58,920 bases of DNA. Origin: Fulvivirga sp. (GTDB lineage: Bacteria > Bacteroidota > Bacteroidia > Cytophagales > Cyclobacteriaceae). Below are positions 50,001 through 55,575 of this stretch, in pieces; within the stretch, counting starts at the first letter, position 1; each line of letters begins with the position of its first letter. The notes under the pieces are model-generated. The model was not told where the DNA came from and made no database searches. It saw only the letters and a list, made by a program, of their open reading frames with translations. The stretch spans positions 1 to 58,920 of the forward strand of contig JANQLQ010000319.1 in the NCBI GenBank assembly GCA_028280565.1, written 5' to 3'. The translations under genes were made by a program, and so were the position numbers.

Positions 50001-50509
50001 CGGCATTACATGGAAAAAATGGAGATCCCACCTTTGATCCGGCTGAGATAAAGATAGAGCTACGAAAGAATAGATTTGGAGTGCCTGATCAAAGATTAAA
50101 AGAAAAAACTATTCAAGGTATAAGTTCCAGAAACAGAGGATCAGGTACTGCTGCGGTCGGTGCAGCAAACATAATAAGTGTAGCATTTGAATTTTATGCC
50201 TTATATGGTTTTGGACGTGACAGGAGAGCGCTAGAGGATCAAATTAATAATGTTTTGCCTAATGCTATATTCGATTTAAAGGAGGGAATAAGAGAAGGAA
50301 TAGTGCCAGATGAGCCGGAATTTCAAAACTCGGGAGCTTTAGGAGCCATTCTAAATGTCATTTTAACAGGTGAAAATCCCACTGATAACCCTAGAATAGA
50401 AGAAATAGGGTTAGAAATTGTAGAAAAAGTATCTGGGAACCTTAAAAAAACAAAACCTAAGCGCAAGAGAGCTTCTGAACCTAGATTCAGAAGGTATGGA
50501 GAGGAATAA
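41084..50509 (+). CDS. Giant RHS-repeat polymorphic toxin
   Basis: About 3141 residues from ATG 41084, which precedes a signal peptide ending VQG; frames open further upstream lie inside the previous gene. Ig/PKD-like domains come first, then a DUF6443-like conserved block (LSGRDVLQSLPVPVKGKTLL). A parallel beta-helix-like insert covers about 1425-1820 (TNTNDDLNPGSFRYALQQAN). YD/RHS repeats begin near 1915 (YYDRAGNLMRTIPP). The conserved core (YGFNGKEKD, RIYNPALGRFLSVDPL, TPYQFASNTP, ending DLDGLE) is near 2822-2890. The last 251 residues form a non-conserved tip. RHS shells enclose and deliver their C-terminal toxin. The tip is A+T-rich compared with the core, a usual sign of tip exchange. 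Confidence 0.87.
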   Translation: MKKRIPTRLKVNPSRSSYWKWLSAFLLVFCFTITNVQGQFSLFRCLSPAVNGPGVILYGNGSSLHVPGETYTFRFWTFSTRSFVSRYVWRLNDRVVGVTSNREFTFTLPPLDDGIHWIEVVPVNFCGIPNPNEGPFRRPIRVTNPCEPNVALEYTGAAGEICAGNTYSYRLTNAVDVYTWSVSNGATLTPSGNQASISYPSEGTYTITATKDNNPSCVYTLEVSTQDNPANIQSVDGLLTSCQGNTEEYTIIGSQNATSFDWTFPTGVTHLFQDAQRRTVLITYPNTGSFPISITPQNDCGAGNSTSFTVNVEQNFPKVREVALSHTELNTLPSQDLVVNTCSERASACLGQLKKVDLRAWLDLGDHYDWGEQEFNTTVTFTLTGLNASNGALFTHPGELSINSSAPRSLYTIVQEANLQDLRSIRVEITNYTITGPVESAVRLRVAYEDVMEISVVKTKLDNFQAVSAASGDWNVNFSWTSNCQWVDNYQLRLLKIFDGQSVPGWTSPRWADALVVDTESGDTFVELALAEGSGQYAWQVRPVGNKKGATANADNLVDWPEAVQVLNFTQPDEDKNYIYSRTFTEGNRVSEQLTFATGLQQVRQQQTRIQEEAQVVATNTLQDLSGRDVLQSLPVPVKGKTLLGYEPGLVSTGTSSYSPGDFDDDAKIYNPSPAYLDKEPSNNGYYGGTSNGINDQVPDAEGFPYTRSLYMNDGTGRLKAQSGVGLTHSMKGPRTVRYFYTGVAQEELDFMFGEQAPVAANTRKEITVDANNTASVSYIAKDGTTVATALAIGNSTGNTEELDSNNPSATRSIRETIVERALIGNNTSSTQKELVFTVPTDLIVDYTLSPGIVEELCSGTCQTCDYLVSFILHNKDNPSNTSVLTEFNIEAMALDCSQKDTVYSKLDTIPDLSGNFILEKRVKTSNRSVEGSFYLDNHLDSVETHYRDELSTIFTPIDAYLRGEQVDLDGLYSYLDQQGYVPIPNVDGEEFYQISVGCDGEMINIPRILDDCGLEPDCSTLPTFDFVQHFLDYWTQELERSPREPGTFDPLEVLPQDGYDSYRFLAFRYSPTQTSVYLEPAEFNTMMSNLLQETDGTLPLYNCPLVWEVWLQQVQNYEFLSTTQPGPEDTPEGYDLIEFEYNFIDNFLLTLESRLGEIETDTVRQIIRKEGFYTGAPSKPTRENLYKLFYYDPDDPAMSNCMTGYISRHNQLDTANSCEQSTLEEQFQCLSYQQRHVIYQCVTYSDYTYDGDAGIRQVKQALLVNQCIKSCADNRQAFTDAVVNDLHNKLLYIEGDAFLLELDPARQINVLIGDPRDPQVFDVSACELEAMVDALEANCESYCQVDFVFDPLSSEIIGAGTDQQQLNIQKVLTSDFDIVVNTAQEKVCPAPDWDYLPPQGSVPDIEVPSYFKFVDPFVEGSTAPDIVFTVTNTNDDLNPGSFRYALQQANLDLSPNKAIVFDLNPAGNPHTISITSPLPAVTMGGLKIDGLSQPTPTRSTTNPSDGLNIIFDFRNLSVQDAGFTVQSGNVVIIGLEIFTKGHGIYVINSTEVDLGANIIQWFKDPLFDYATQPKWPVVINNSSKVDVGANIIGADFNLVPSHQGDPGILITGASDITVGTSGFDGELGNTIAYGNYINGTIDLRDNVSSSFDVNVYYNELVSYNPIAGNHLSSINSNSADSIQYSFNTMGRKLAGTGTGIWMPVALGMANMSKAPPVITNIEKITESFFRVFGTGQPGDKINVYVVNTRSVNETTSIEYMGYIGDVNEPISTSVDVNGNWQLEVFDTKLQAGVFRMVATGESVSRTSGLSNIYTFGAPASTCNQVFPLCFRFSDTPLDIQVPDGFKPYVFEAEPFTCEQVNANSIIASLDYQQNQYVNHQLESFRDAYNTSCGNPVNVNDNLTLTYNLGYHHYTLYYYDRAGNLMRTIPPKGFSTTNPDAHTMETGYHYNSLGQLVKQYSPDGGETKFYYNDLGQLRFSQNAKQALDSVYSYTLYDPLGRIIEVGESQEGIDLFTRMTNAPGFPVQGTQKTRTIYSDAYGVALFEPQRFLQNRVSYTYLDEDGSDLTLEDRTYTIYSYDPHGNVEWLVQSVPGLGEKLIQYEYDLLSGNVLQVKYNPGQPDQFYHQYEYDADNRIKKVLTSADGELWDRDAEYHYYAHGPLKQAIIGHDKVQQLDYVYTIHGWLKAINNPAGQGAPAGNVGVDAFAMALNYYRGDYKRNGSTLGELAPPTGRDLFNGNISAWEMGTHASDDSWMRTGFQYAYDELNRIKDSRFNVNREGTFYDRGGFHADFTLDANGNLETLNRNNIDAVNFDALTYHLQAGNNRLDHVVDNIADTTLHTEDIESQDLGNYHYDAIGNLTRDEKEAIDIDWTVYGKVDALNKANGPGTQFMYDAAGNRVRKQTTDGFGNVYSTYYVRDASGNLMATYRRQDIEGVAGTPHLIEIPLYGSDRLGNYTPGGATTNTQQPVTQVSTDLTVNSYQGVSYSLDQGVTLTLQPGFSFEEGKDGKNFNIAGTTADTTAAPPNVHARTLDLKQYELKDHLGNVRAVVTDRKQSTVSGTTPADFRPSIVSAMAYYPYGMDLPTVHWFPDTAIATMEPADALIEIPEFENYTSVAIINNMVFNHTQTFVNQGVDEMASHSFLLTAKEDSIIGLAKSLRVQAGDKITTEVYGKYESPEDANDLTNVGVALGNAFVDAFGFPATQEGMALGEFFSDLFAAGIPFVGDDNNTEQVDGYLNYLLFDDDYVLVNAGFTALSNAARQGDTPVPHERLALQVIPQQDGYLYIYTSNESPARTKIYFDDFTVIHEKLVPDVAYDPDLVGYRYGFNGKEKDQVGEWGLNHYDYGFRIYNPALGRFLSVDPLTRGFPELTPYQFASNTPIDGIDLDGLEYLDADEALIESKYGRIELKLDNFNYVFRTNWWIANMDPKNWRTNEIGLNPTIGYLDVPEVTLEDFHPELALSVPNSLGEIKNPALHGKNGDPTFDPAEIKIELRKNRFGVPDQRLKEKTIQGISSRNRGSGTAAVGAANIISVAFEFYALYGFGRDRRALEDQINNVLPNAIFDLKEGIREGIVPDEPEFQNSGALGAILNVILTGENPTDNPRIEEIGLEIVEKVSGNLKKTKPKRKRASEPRFRRYGEE
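49753..50509 (+). other. Variable C-terminal tip of the RHS protein
   Basis: Encodes 251 residues after the DLDGLE junction. Base composition is visibly richer in A+T than the core. The sequence contains a small hydrophobic stretch (GAANIISVAFEFYALYGFG), a helical acidic region, and a very basic tail (KKTKPKRKRASEPRFRRYG). No known nuclease, deaminase or protease motif was recognised. By position it should be the toxic effector. Confidence 0.65.
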
Positions 50510-50511
50510 TG

Positions 50512-50910
50512 TTATAAAAAATTTTCAAGCTGGTTTTCCATTCGCGTGAGTTTATAAGACTCTTTCTTTGGATCAATAGACTGAAGTATAACTTCAGAAG
50601 GTCGAAGAGTTTCTTGGGGGTGAAAGGCCATTGAAAACTTACCACTAATTCCAGATAACTTAGAATTTATTTTTATTAAGATATTATCATTTTCTTTGAT
50701 GATTTTCCATTGACCATTTCTGGGTTGAAAAACTTTTTCCTTAGTAAAAGAAAGTAAAAATCCTGAATGGAAATCACTATTTAATTGAGGGTTTTCAACA
50801 TTTTCAATTATCCATGCCCCGATTATTTTTCTTTCTGTATCAGTAGGAGTTACTTGACAACTTTGTATAAATAAATAGATGATAGTGATTAAAAAGCTTC
50901 TAAGAAGCAT
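50512..50910 (-). CDS. Small lipoprotein, lipocalin-like, convergent to RHS tip
   Basis: 132 residues from ATG 50910. A signal (LLRSFLITIIYLFIQSC) ends in a lipobox cysteine. The mature part begins with IIGAWIIENVEN and has strands ending in KKESYKLTRM, similar in style to small lipocalin-like lipoproteins. Its stop is 2 bases from the RHS stop on the other strand, and its start overlaps the XRE gene by 11 bases, so it is probably translated from the XRE transcript. It is the only gene directly next to the RHS tip, so an immunity role is possible although the orientation is unusual. Confidence 0.65.
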   Translation of the reverse strand: MLLRSFLITIIYLFIQSCQVTPTDTERKIIGAWIIENVENPQLNSDFHSGFLLSFTKEKVFQPRNGQWKIIKENDNILIKINSKLSGISGKFSMAFHPQETLRPSEVILQSIDPKKESYKLTRMENQLENFL

Positions 50911-51232
50911 AAGCTTGCCTGGTTTTAGCGTCTCTGAGGAATGCATCAAGGTTTTTAAGGATACAATCCCTGTCATCCTGTGAAAGCTTTTGAATCTCCA
51001 ACACCCGGTTAACAATAGCCTTGTCCAGTTCGATATCAGTCTTGCCCATCATGTAGTCTAAGGAAACCTCCAACTCGTCAGCGATCTTGCTGGCCACCTC
51101 GATGGAGGGCTTAACTTCATCCCTTTCATACCGTCCAATAATATCCCCGGAAGTACTTACCCGCTTGCCCAGCTCGTTTTGTGAGAGCTTAAGCTTTTTG
51201 CGTAACCCGGTCATTCTTTCTCCTAAAGTCAT
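50900..51232 (-). CDS. XRE-family helix-turn-helix regulator
   Basis: 110 residues from ATG 51232. The HTH_3 domain occupies residues 1-65: MTGLRKKLKLSQNELGKRV, a turn at STSGDIIGRYERDEVKPS, then ASKIADELEVSLDYMMG. A C-terminal helical region (about 70-110) probably mediates dimerisation. The gene is divergent from the ATPase-recombinase operon and shares a 143-base intergenic region with a 13 bp near-perfect inverted repeat and two TGATATAAA direct repeats. It probably controls its own and the operon's expression. Its end overlaps the lipoprotein gene. Confidence 0.88.
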   Translation of the reverse strand: MTLGERMTGLRKKLKLSQNELGKRVSTSGDIIGRYERDEVKPSIEVASKIADELEVSLDYMMGKTDIELDKAIVNRVLEIQKLSQDDRDCILKNLDAFLRDAKTRQAYAS

Positions 51233-51250
51233 ACTAAAAAGTAGTTGAAT

Positions 51251-51364
51251 TGATATAAATAGTAAGGATTTGGTAAAAGTAGCTGATATAAAAGTCAAAA
51301 CAAAGTCATAAGAGGCTTGCTATGTTCTGATAGATATTTTAGATTTACGACATATTTATCAGAA
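51251..51364. promoter_or_regulatory. Candidate operator region between XRE gene and ATPase operon
   Basis: TTCTGATAGATAT (51325-51337) is an inverted repeat of ATATTTATCAGAA (51352-51364) with one mismatch and a 14-base spacer; it ends 11 bases before the ATPase ATG. TGATATAAA occurs twice in direct orientation at 51251-51259 and 51284-51292, 33 bases apart or about three helical turns. The position between divergent regulator and operon fits operator sites. Binding by the XRE protein is inference. Confidence 0.5.
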
Positions 51365-51375
51365 TAATAAATTTT

Positions 51376-53016
51376 ATGAGTAAGCAAAAACTCAACTGTA
51401 CCAATCCTGAATCCCTGGTCTACGAAAACGAACTGTTAAAGCTCACGGTACTAGGCGGCATCAAACTGGAAGGGTTGGACCGGATGCGTGTAACGCTAAA
51501 GATAGAACTCAAAGACAGCAGCGTTCCGCCAGTACGTCACAACCTGGACTTATATAATGATAATCAAACCGAGAAGCTGGTTAGACGAACGGCCGAGAAA
51601 CTGGAAATCGGTACCAGTGTGATAGCAGCCAGCTTGTCAGAGTTGACCGGGCAATTAGAAGAATACCGCTTAAAACAGATCAAGGAAAACGAACCTAAAC
51701 CCTACGAAAGCCCCAAGCTATCTACAGAAGAAAGAAAAGCCGCCGAAACCTTCCTGAAGTCCGAGAACTTACTGGAAAGAACCAACGAATTAATAGGCCA
51801 AAGCGGGATGGTAGGCGAAGAGATCAACCGGCTGATCATGTTTTTAATATTCACCAGCCGGAAGCGTCCACAGCCTTTGCATATCGTGAGTTTAGGAAGT
51901 TCGGGAACAGGAAAAACCCATTTGCAGGAGAAAGTAGGAGAGTTGATCCCCGAAGAAGACAGGATAGAAATCACCACGCTATCAGAAAATGCCTTTTATT
52001 ACTTTGGCCAGCGAGAACTGAAACACAAACTGATCCTGATAGAAGACCTAGACGGGGCGGAAAATGTATTGTATCCACTTCGTGAACTTCAAAGTAAAAA
52101 GCGGATCAGTAAGACGGTAGCGCACAAGAACACCAAAGGCGAGACAAGAACCCTGCATTTAGTAGTAGAAGGCCCGGTAAGCGTGGCAGGTTGCACCACA
52201 CGGGAGCAAATCTATGAAGACAATGCCAACAGAAGTTTTTTGATCTACTTAGATGAATCAGAAGAGCAAGACAGTAGAATCATGGATTATCAGCGGAGAG
52301 CCAGTGCCGGAAAGATCAATCGGGATAATGAGGAAACAGCAGCTACATTGCTTCGCAACTGCCAAAGGCTGTTAGAACCCATCAAAGTAGTGAATCCTTA
52401 TGCAGAGCTGTTGAAAATCCCGGCAGCCATATTTAAACCGAGAAGGACGAACAACCATTACTTACAGTTCATCGAGGTAGTGACCTTTTACCACCAGCAT
52501 CAAAGGGAACTCAAAGCAGATGAAAACGGGGAAGCGTACATAGAAAGTACTTTGGAAGATGTAGAAGCAGCCAACCAACTGCTCAAAGAAATACTGATCC
52601 GAAAGTCTGATGAACTCAACGGGGCTTGCCGGAAATACCTCGAACAGATCAAAGCTTACCTGGAAGTTGAGAACAAGAAAACCTTTACCAACCGGGAGAT
52701 CAGGAAAAAGCTACGGATCAACCACAGCAATCAAAAAAGATGGACCCTCCATCTGGAAAGCAATTACTACATCAAACGAGAGAAAGGCAACAAGAACCAG
52801 GGCTACCACTACCAGGTTACCAGCTATGAAGAATACCGCCGATTAAAAGAGCAAATCAATAGCGCGTTAGATCAGGGGTTGGAAAATTTAAAAGGCTTCC
52901 TACCCCAGGCTGAACGTTCAAAACCGGTTCAATCGGGAAATGAACCTTGTAAGTCAAAGAAAATCAGTAAAGTAAAAGCTAGTTCAAAAAGTTCACTGGA
53001 AGGTATGACCGAATGA
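51376..53016 (+). CDS. P-loop ATPase of a mobile element (primase/helicase-like core)
   Basis: 546 residues. The N-terminal domain (LKLTVLGGIKLEGLDRMRVT, HNLDLYNDNQ) and the ATPase core resemble the C-terminal part of large 'DNA primase' proteins found with integrases in some mobile elements. The CHC2 zinc-finger and primase part is absent here. Walker A GSSGTGKT is at 174-181 with K180, and Walker B LILIEDLD at 219-226. A likely winged-helix DNA-binding segment lies at about 435-490 (FTNREIRKKLRINHSNQKRW). It overlaps the first recombinase gene by ATGA. I infer an ATPase that assists recombination or target choice. Confidence 0.75.
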   Translation: MSKQKLNCTNPESLVYENELLKLTVLGGIKLEGLDRMRVTLKIELKDSSVPPVRHNLDLYNDNQTEKLVRRTAEKLEIGTSVIAASLSELTGQLEEYRLKQIKENEPKPYESPKLSTEERKAAETFLKSENLLERTNELIGQSGMVGEEINRLIMFLIFTSRKRPQPLHIVSLGSSGTGKTHLQEKVGELIPEEDRIEITTLSENAFYYFGQRELKHKLILIEDLDGAENVLYPLRELQSKKRISKTVAHKNTKGETRTLHLVVEGPVSVAGCTTREQIYEDNANRSFLIYLDESEEQDSRIMDYQRRASAGKINRDNEETAATLLRNCQRLLEPIKVVNPYAELLKIPAAIFKPRRTNNHYLQFIEVVTFYHQHQRELKADENGEAYIESTLEDVEAANQLLKEILIRKSDELNGACRKYLEQIKAYLEVENKKTFTNREIRKKLRINHSNQKRWTLHLESNYYIKREKGNKNQGYHYQVTSYEEYRRLKEQINSALDQGLENLKGFLPQAERSKPVQSGNEPCKSKKISKVKASSKSSLEGMTE

Positions 53017-53975
53017 AAAATTTACCCCTCAAAAACCCCTCTTACGACTACTTAGAGAAAGCTTACCGGGAATGGCTGGATATTTTGGGCTACTGCAAAG
53101 AAAGCACGGATCATATGCCCGCGCTCATCCGGGAGTTTTTACACTACCTAGAATCCAATAAGATCCACCGGATCACCGAACTACGGTCCCAAGACTATAA
53201 AAGTTACTTTAATCACATCAGCAGCCGGGGTAATCTAAGGCGTGGCGGAGGCCTGTCCAATAACTATTTAAACAAGCATATCCAGTCGTTGGAAAAGTTT
53301 TATGAGTTCTTACAGCACAAAGGCACACAAGGTATTCCGCCTGTTAATCTACGGCAACTGCCCTTGGCCAAAGACAACATTACGGTACTGACCCCCGCAG
53401 AAATCCAATCCCTGTACAAAGCCACCTACCGGGATTTGCCTACTAACCTGCCCAAAGCTACTGAAAGCAAGTGGGAAGCTTTCAACGCCCGTGACCGGGC
53501 CCTGCTCACCGCATTCTACAGTTGCGGGCTCCGCAGGAAAGAAGGCGTCCACTTAACCATCGATGATATCAACTTTGACCGCAGGATACTGCACGTGAAA
53601 AAAGGCAAGAACTACAAAGAACGGTTGGTACCGTTCAGTACATCGAGCGCTAAGTATTTACAAGCATGGCGTTACGACCACCGTCCTGCCTTGTTAAAAA
53701 AGAACCAGTGCAGTTCACTCTTCATTGGCATGCGCGGTAATCCCATGACCGGGGGATCCCTGTACCGGCGGTTAAAACTGTTGCAGTTGGCCGTGGATGA
53801 CCCGGTTTTGCAACAAAAAGAAATTGGCTTGCATACGCTCCGCCATAGCATCGCCACGCACCTGTTACAAAACGGGATGGCGTTGCGACAGATCCAGCGG
53901 TTCTTAGGTCACAGCAGCCTGGAGAGTACCCAGTTATATACCCATTTCATCGAGAAAACAAATGAGCAGCTTTAA
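53013..53975 (+). CDS. Tyrosine recombinase, catalytically complete
   Basis: 320 residues. An N-terminal SAM-like core-binding domain is followed by a catalytic domain with all expected residues visible: R174 in CGLRRKE, the lysine in the HVKKGKNYKERLVPF beta hairpin, H274 and R277 in HTLRHS, H300 in LGHSS, and nucleophile Y309 in QLYTHF. It is XerC/XerD-like in size. Starts overlap the ATPase gene by 4 bases and the next recombinase by 14 bases, so the three are translated from one message. It presumably cuts and rejoins the element's ends. Confidence 0.92.
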   Translation: MKNLPLKNPSYDYLEKAYREWLDILGYCKESTDHMPALIREFLHYLESNKIHRITELRSQDYKSYFNHISSRGNLRRGGGLSNNYLNKHIQSLEKFYEFLQHKGTQGIPPVNLRQLPLAKDNITVLTPAEIQSLYKATYRDLPTNLPKATESKWEAFNARDRALLTAFYSCGLRRKEGVHLTIDDINFDRRILHVKKGKNYKERLVPFSTSSAKYLQAWRYDHRPALLKKNQCSSLFIGMRGNPMTGGSLYRRLKLLQLAVDDPVLQQKEIGLHTLRHSIATHLLQNGMALRQIQRFLGHSSLESTQLYTHFIEKTNEQL

Positions 53976-54891
53976 AGCCTATTTACAACAGCAAGGCAAG
54001 AGCCGTGGTACGGTACAGCATTACCACCGTTACTTGTTGGACTTTTTGTGCTGGCTGGACCGGGACAATACGGAAATAGAAAATGCGACAGCAAAGGAAG
54101 TATTAAGCTATCTCAATCACCTACAGAACAAAGGACAGGAGAACAAGACAAGAAATATCCGTCTAAATGTGATCAAACAGTTTTTTACCTGGCAGATCGA
54201 CCAAAACCAACGAACAGACAACCCCATCCAGCACCTAAAAATCAGGGGTAGCAAAACCAGGAAACTTTATCAAATACTCGATAAGCAGCAGTTAGAAAGC
54301 CTTTATAATGCGTATTCCGTTCCGAACGAAAATGATGAAAGGTTAAATCGAAACTGGTTTGCAAATTACCGCTTAAGCAAAGCGAGGAATAAAGCGATCC
54401 TAAGTCTCCTGGTTAATCAAGGAATCACCACCCCGGAAGTGGAAAGGCTGACTGTCAATGACCTGGCACTAAAAGCAGGGCAAATCTTCGTGGCAGGCAG
54501 CCGGAAAAGTAATGAAAGAACGCTAGAACTAAAATCCCACCAAATTATAGAATTGATGGACTACCAGTACACTACAAGAACCGAACTACTCAAATATCAA
54601 GAGGAAGAAACCAAAAGGCTGTTTTTACCCGTACCAAGTGCAGGACAGCAAAAAGCGAATGATACATTGCAAATCTGGAAAGGCTTAACCAATGAAATCA
54701 AATCCAAGAATAAGCAGTTCATCAACTTCAAACAGGTAAGAACTTCTGTGATCACCCATTGGCTGAAACAGTACAACCTACGGGAAGTACAGTATAGGGC
54801 GGGTCACCGGTATGTAAGCAGTACCGAGTCGTACTTGGTGAACCAGGTGGACGATTTACAACAGGATATCGATCGTTACCATCCTTTATAA
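53962..54891 (+). CDS. Degenerate tyrosine recombinase partner
   Basis: 309 residues with the same two-domain layout as the gene before it, but key residues differ. The first catalytic arginine position is T156 (GITTPEVERL) and the box II histidine is K257 (FKQVRTS). R260, H282 (AGHRY) and Y291 (TESYLV) are kept. Loss of the first arginine normally abolishes strand cleavage, so it may be a non-catalytic or half-active partner in a heteromer. The 14-base overlap with the active recombinase supports joint function. Confidence 0.8.
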   Translation: MSSFKAYLQQQGKSRGTVQHYHRYLLDFLCWLDRDNTEIENATAKEVLSYLNHLQNKGQENKTRNIRLNVIKQFFTWQIDQNQRTDNPIQHLKIRGSKTRKLYQILDKQQLESLYNAYSVPNENDERLNRNWFANYRLSKARNKAILSLLVNQGITTPEVERLTVNDLALKAGQIFVAGSRKSNERTLELKSHQIIELMDYQYTTRTELLKYQEEETKRLFLPVPSAGQQKANDTLQIWKGLTNEIKSKNKQFINFKQVRTSVITHWLKQYNLREVQYRAGHRYVSSTESYLVNQVDDLQQDIDRYHPL

Positions 54892-54926
54892 ATGAATCAA
54901 AACAATTACCTTTAATCCCGTACGGA

Positions 54927-55556
54927 ATGCATATTAAATTGACGAACTCCCGAAAGATCCAGGTACTCTGCTCGGATGACATTTACGGCATCATGCAGAA
55001 GATCTTGTTACGTGAGAATAAGATAGACCGCAACCGTGAGCACTTCTGGACGATCAGCCTGGACAGTGCGAACAAGATATTGAACATCGAATTGGTGAGC
55101 ATGGGCTCGGTGACGCAAACGATCGTAGAGCCTATGGAGGCGTTCAGTGTTCCATTACAAAAGCGAGCGGTCCGTATCATCTTGGTGCACAACCATCCTT
55201 CTGGGAACCTAAAGCCCTCTGAAGGGGACCGTGACGTTACGGACCGGTTGATCCAGGTGGGCCGCATCTTGCGTACGCCTGTTTTGGATCACTTGATCAT
55301 CACCGAGAAGACGTATTTTAGCTTTAAAGACGTGGGCTTGCTGCAGGAGTTAGAGAAGAGCACGAAATACATGACGGCGTACGAGCTAAAGCGCCGCTAT
55401 CAAAAAGAGGCCCTAGAAAGAGGAAATGTAGAAGGGAAGAAGGAAAAGGCGATAGAGATGGCAAAAGCGATGAAAGAAGAAGGAATAGCCATAGAAATCA
55501 TTGCTAAAATATCAGGCTTATCCCCTACTATGATCAAACGATTAAAAACCAAGTAA
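54927..55556 (+). CDS. RadC-like JAB-domain protein with C-terminal helical extension
   Basis: 209 residues. The RadC/JAB metalloprotease-like fold has the JAMM motif H88-N-H90-PSGNLKPS98-EGD101 and the preceding conserved VSMGSVTQTIVEP. RadC proteins are frequent passengers of mobile elements; their function is unsettled. The N-terminal helix-hairpin-helix region is absent. After about residue 150 it has an extra charged helix and the ending EEGIAIEIIAKISGLSPTMI, similar to the tail of Rpn/PD-(D/E)XK transposase-like proteins. It sits 35 bases after the second recombinase and is probably part of the same module. Confidence 0.85.
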   Translation: MHIKLTNSRKIQVLCSDDIYGIMQKILLRENKIDRNREHFWTISLDSANKILNIELVSMGSVTQTIVEPMEAFSVPLQKRAVRIILVHNHPSGNLKPSEGDRDVTDRLIQVGRILRTPVLDHLIITEKTYFSFKDVGLLQELEKSTKYMTAYELKRRYQKEALERGNVEGKKEKAIEMAKAMKEEGIAIEIIAKISGLSPTMIKRLKTK

Positions 55557-55575
55557 GGATCCCAAACGCCTACGT

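Noticed and set aside
15835-50509. T9SS C-terminal sorting domains on the giant exported proteins
   Set aside because: The C-termini (LECK, ITVDPNSL, a YD-like end, and the RHS tip) show no such domain, so T9SS export is not claimed.
51376-54891. RIT element (three tyrosine recombinases)
   Set aside because: The first gene is a P-loop ATPase and only two recombinases are present.
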